Source of the DNA: Hirudo medicinalis
Taxonomy: Eukaryota; Annelida; Clitellata; Hirudinida; Hirudinidae
Length of the DNA stretch: 64,000 nucleotides
Direction: 5' to 3'
Assembly (NCBI GenBank): GCA_011800805.1
Contig: MPNW01000032.1
Location: 12,269 to 76,268, forward strand
The translations under genes were made by a program, and so were the position numbers. Position 1 is the stretch's first letter. Every line of letters begins with the position of its first letter. Shown here one piece after another: positions 61,975-64,000 of this stretch. The notes under the pieces were generated by a model that worked only from the letters and a program-made list of their open reading frames with translations, made no database searches and had not been told where the DNA came from.

Positions 61975-62004
61975 TTACACTTCCTTTTTTAATTGTCCGT
62001 TAAG
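61975..62004 (+). promoter_or_regulatory. Candidate 5' TOP tract of RPL13A
   Basis: A pyrimidine run (cacttccttttttaa, about 61977-61990) lies some 15-25 bases before the start codon. Ribosomal protein mRNAs usually begin with a C and a pyrimidine tract that couples their translation to growth signals. The exact transcription start is not visible from sequence. Confidence 0.4.
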
Positions 62005-62939
62005 ATGAAGGTCTCCAGTAAGGTTCGTAGTGCTATCGACCAACCACGAGTTTCTTTTTCTACATTATATCTGTGCTAATGCTTCGTTCTGTTATTAGTT
62101 TGTTGCGCTCACTATGAATTTCGGATAAAACATTTGGATTAATGTGTGAAATTGATTTCTTCAGCCTCTCGTCATTGATGGCAAGGGCCATCTTCTCGGA
62201 AGATTGGCTGCCACTACAGCAAAGGCCTTGTTGCAAGGTATGAATTAGTTTGGGATTTGTTTTTGGCTCTTATACATAACCTTTGTAATAACTTTTAGGT
62301 CAAAAGATTGTTGTTGTGAGGTGTGAAGGAATTGAGATGTCCGGCAGCTTTTACAGAAAGAAGTGTTAGTAAGATGATTCAGCGTATGAACGTAACGAGG
62401 TATGAATGGTGATTTGATTGCAGTGGAATACCTGGACTTCCTGAGGAAAAGGATGAATACCAACCCAAAGAGGGGTCCATACCACTTCAGAGCCCCCAGA
62501 AAAATCTTTTGGAGGACAGTGAGAGGCATGCTGCCCCACAAACTGCACAGGGGAAAGGAAGCACTCAACAGACTTCAGGCTTTTGAGGGTGTCCCTCCAC
62601 CATATGACAAGCAGAAGAGGATGGTAGTCCCTTCTGCATTGAGAGTGATTAGACTCAAACCAAGGAGGAAGTTCTGTCAATTGAGCAGGCTTTCAAGTGA
62701 GGTTGGCTGGAAATACCAAGCGGTCATCTCCACCCTGGAAAGGCGCAGGAAACTTAAATCCACTATCTTCCATAAGAAGAGGGTTCAGGAAAGGGTATGT
62801 TCTACTTTAACATTGTCAAATTGTAGCAGTTAGCTGAAATCATTTAATTTTTCAGAAATTGCTTGAACAAGCCAAGAAGAATGTTTCTGCAAAGGTGTCT
62901 GAGTACCAGAACATCATTGAATCCTTTGGACACAATTGA
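62005..62939 (+). CDS. RPL13A: Ribosomal protein L13a (uL13)
   Basis: Five exons: 62005-62022, 62165-62237, 62299-62364, 62424-62794, 62856-62939; 612 bases, 203 residues, the same length as human L13a. The protein reads [104 protein letters not shown] and [15 protein letters not shown]. It is a component of the large cytosolic ribosomal subunit. The six-codon first exon ends in a GT donor in the correct phase and is supported by the resulting total length; a shorter option (MK only) is possible. Three introns are only 59-61 bases. Vertebrate homologues host C/D snoRNAs in introns; I see no convincing C/D box pair here. An AATAAA lies at 62962-62967. Confidence 0.96.
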
Positions 62940-63149
62940 ACTGGATTGTCTTGCTTTCCCAAATAAAATTCTGTTTCAAATGGGTTCATTTGTGCTTGTG
63001 AGTTGGGATAGCTAATGGTATTGGTGTAGATGAAAATACTTGATGTACTGGCTTTTTTTAGTTTAAAGAAGTTTAGATTTGTGGTCATCTGGGTTCTTCT
63101 CATAAAACATTCACTTAAATTGGGGTTCCTAGCCTTAAATTGAGAATAA

Positions 63150-64000
63150 GCTTCTAGCTTGTGTGACTAGGTGGTGAGGTTGCTTGACTGCAGTTTGTTT
63201 TGTGAGTACTACTGAACTCTTTTTAATTAACCCAGGAAGAGTTTCAAGCTCTTTTCATTCAGTTCTTTCCAGGCCTCATTCAGAGGCATCTTTCAGTTCC
63301 TGAACATATTGCTTCTCATTGGAGTTTGCTTTTCTGCCAATGGGGTTCAAGTCAAGAGAGCGAGCTGGCCACTTCAGAACTTTCAAATTCCTCTCCTGCA
63401 AGAAAAGTTTTTATCGGTCTTGATGTGTGTAATGGGACATTGTCATGCTGAAAAATGACTGCACCATCTCTAAATTTGCCGCATAGTGGGAACAGATACT
63501 GGTCAAGCGTCTCGTCAAATTTTGATAAGGTCTGCTTCCCATCTAAGACAAATTCAGATGAACCATGAAAAAAATGGCAGCCATGATCATCAAGGAGCCA
63601 CCTCCGAAATTTCTTTTAAAATGTTTTTTGTGCCCTCTGACATCATGCCAATAATATTTAAAGTCATCTGCTGCATTCAAAATCAATTTCTTTTCATCAG
63701 AAAAATAACAGAATCCCAGTTCATCTTCGAATCCACCTTCTCTTTTGCCCGGTTTAGTCTTGTGAGCCGCCGTTAGAAGTGGCTTGTGCTGACACTTAAC
63801 AAACTTAAGAAAACCACTCCTCTCAAGGCATTGGAATATGGTCAATAGACTTACCTCCAAATTTAGTTTATTTCTAAGTCTCTTGTTGAGCTAGAACCCT
63901 TGGAAGCTTCGCTGAGGTCAACTCGTCCCTGATGTCCAGTAAGTATTTGAGGTCTTCCTGGAAATATTTATGTTCCATATCTTTCAGGATCATTCAAATA
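63150..64000 (-). mobile_element. Decayed Tc1/mariner transposase, cut by the window edge
   Basis: Read on the minus strand from the right edge: a helix-turn-helix linker (FPGRPQILTGHQG), ECLERSG-like LERSGFLKFVKCQHKPLLTA, the first catalytic Asp in YFSDEKK, YYWHDVRGHKKHFKRNFGGG, the second Asp in IFQHDNVPLHTS, and after a frameshift near 63385 WPARSLDLNPIG. The last block is where functional elements have a catalytic Asp or Glu after NPI; here Gly is present. Several stops and shifts break it. The first Asp block and the HDN block identify the family; the copy is inactive. The terminal repeats were not located, and one lies beyond the window. Confidence 0.85.

Larger units (their letters stand above)
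60980..62004. other. Intergenic, upstream of RPL13A
   Basis: AT-rich, with a tRNA-like relic at 61280-61345. The right end carries the RPL13A promoter and 5' untranslated region. No other gene is seen. Confidence 0.5.

Noticed and set aside
62023..62855. C/D snoRNAs in RPL13A introns, expected from vertebrates.
   Set aside because: No TGATGA-type C box paired with a CTGA D box was found in the right spacing.

Overview
This is a window of AT-rich, intron-containing nuclear DNA from an invertebrate animal. Genes for alpha-actinin, full-length dynamin (GTPase, PH, GED and proline-rich tail), a KIF21-type kinesin with WD40 tail, effector caspases and ribosomal protein L13a make it metazoan. An apparently intact CYP51 (sterol 14-alpha-demethylase) argues against insects, nematodes and flatworms, which lack it. 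I cannot fix the phylum; a compact marine invertebrate genome fits best. Introns run from about 59 bases (RPL13A) to about 1.8 kb, and genes are close together on both strands.

Layout: an unidentified possible plus-strand exon near 0.6-0.8 kb; a tandem pair of short-chain dehydrogenase/reductase (SDR) genes on the minus strand (1.1-2.9 and 5.0-6.8 kb) with identical exon lengths; CYP51 on the plus strand (7.3-9.9 kb), divergent from the second SDR; alpha-actinin on the minus strand (10.2-16.5 kb); a 3.3 kb repeat-bearing spacer; an effector caspase (19.8-21.1 kb); CWF19L1 on the minus strand (22.1-24.8 kb); a second caspase with a one-base frameshift (26.0-28.9 kb) and a wrecked third copy (32.7-33.9 kb) lying in a segmental duplication; dynamin on the minus strand (35.3-42.1 kb); a nested non-LTR retrotransposon ruin (43.0-44.6 kb); KIF21 on the minus strand (45.9-59.8 kb); a Penelope-like element relic (60.3-60.8 kb); RPL13A on the plus strand (62.0-62.9 kb); and a decayed Tc1/mariner transposase running off the right edge.

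Apart from the duplicated SDRs and caspases, the genes are unrelated housekeeping or cytoskeletal loci; nothing suggests an operon or joint pathway. The main unusual signals are: several GC-AG introns (two backed by paralogues that use GT at the same site); the caspase birth-and-decay series; a tRNA-derived SINE family with one head but two kinds of 3' tail; a degenerate hammerhead-ribozyme-like motif between direct repeats; and a DNA transposon that makes up nearly all of one dynamin intron. I found no clear evidence of a wholly new system. Exon boundaries for the SDRs, CYP51, caspases and RPL13A were followed base by base; those of alpha-actinin, dynamin, KIF21 and CWF19L1 are partly approximate.
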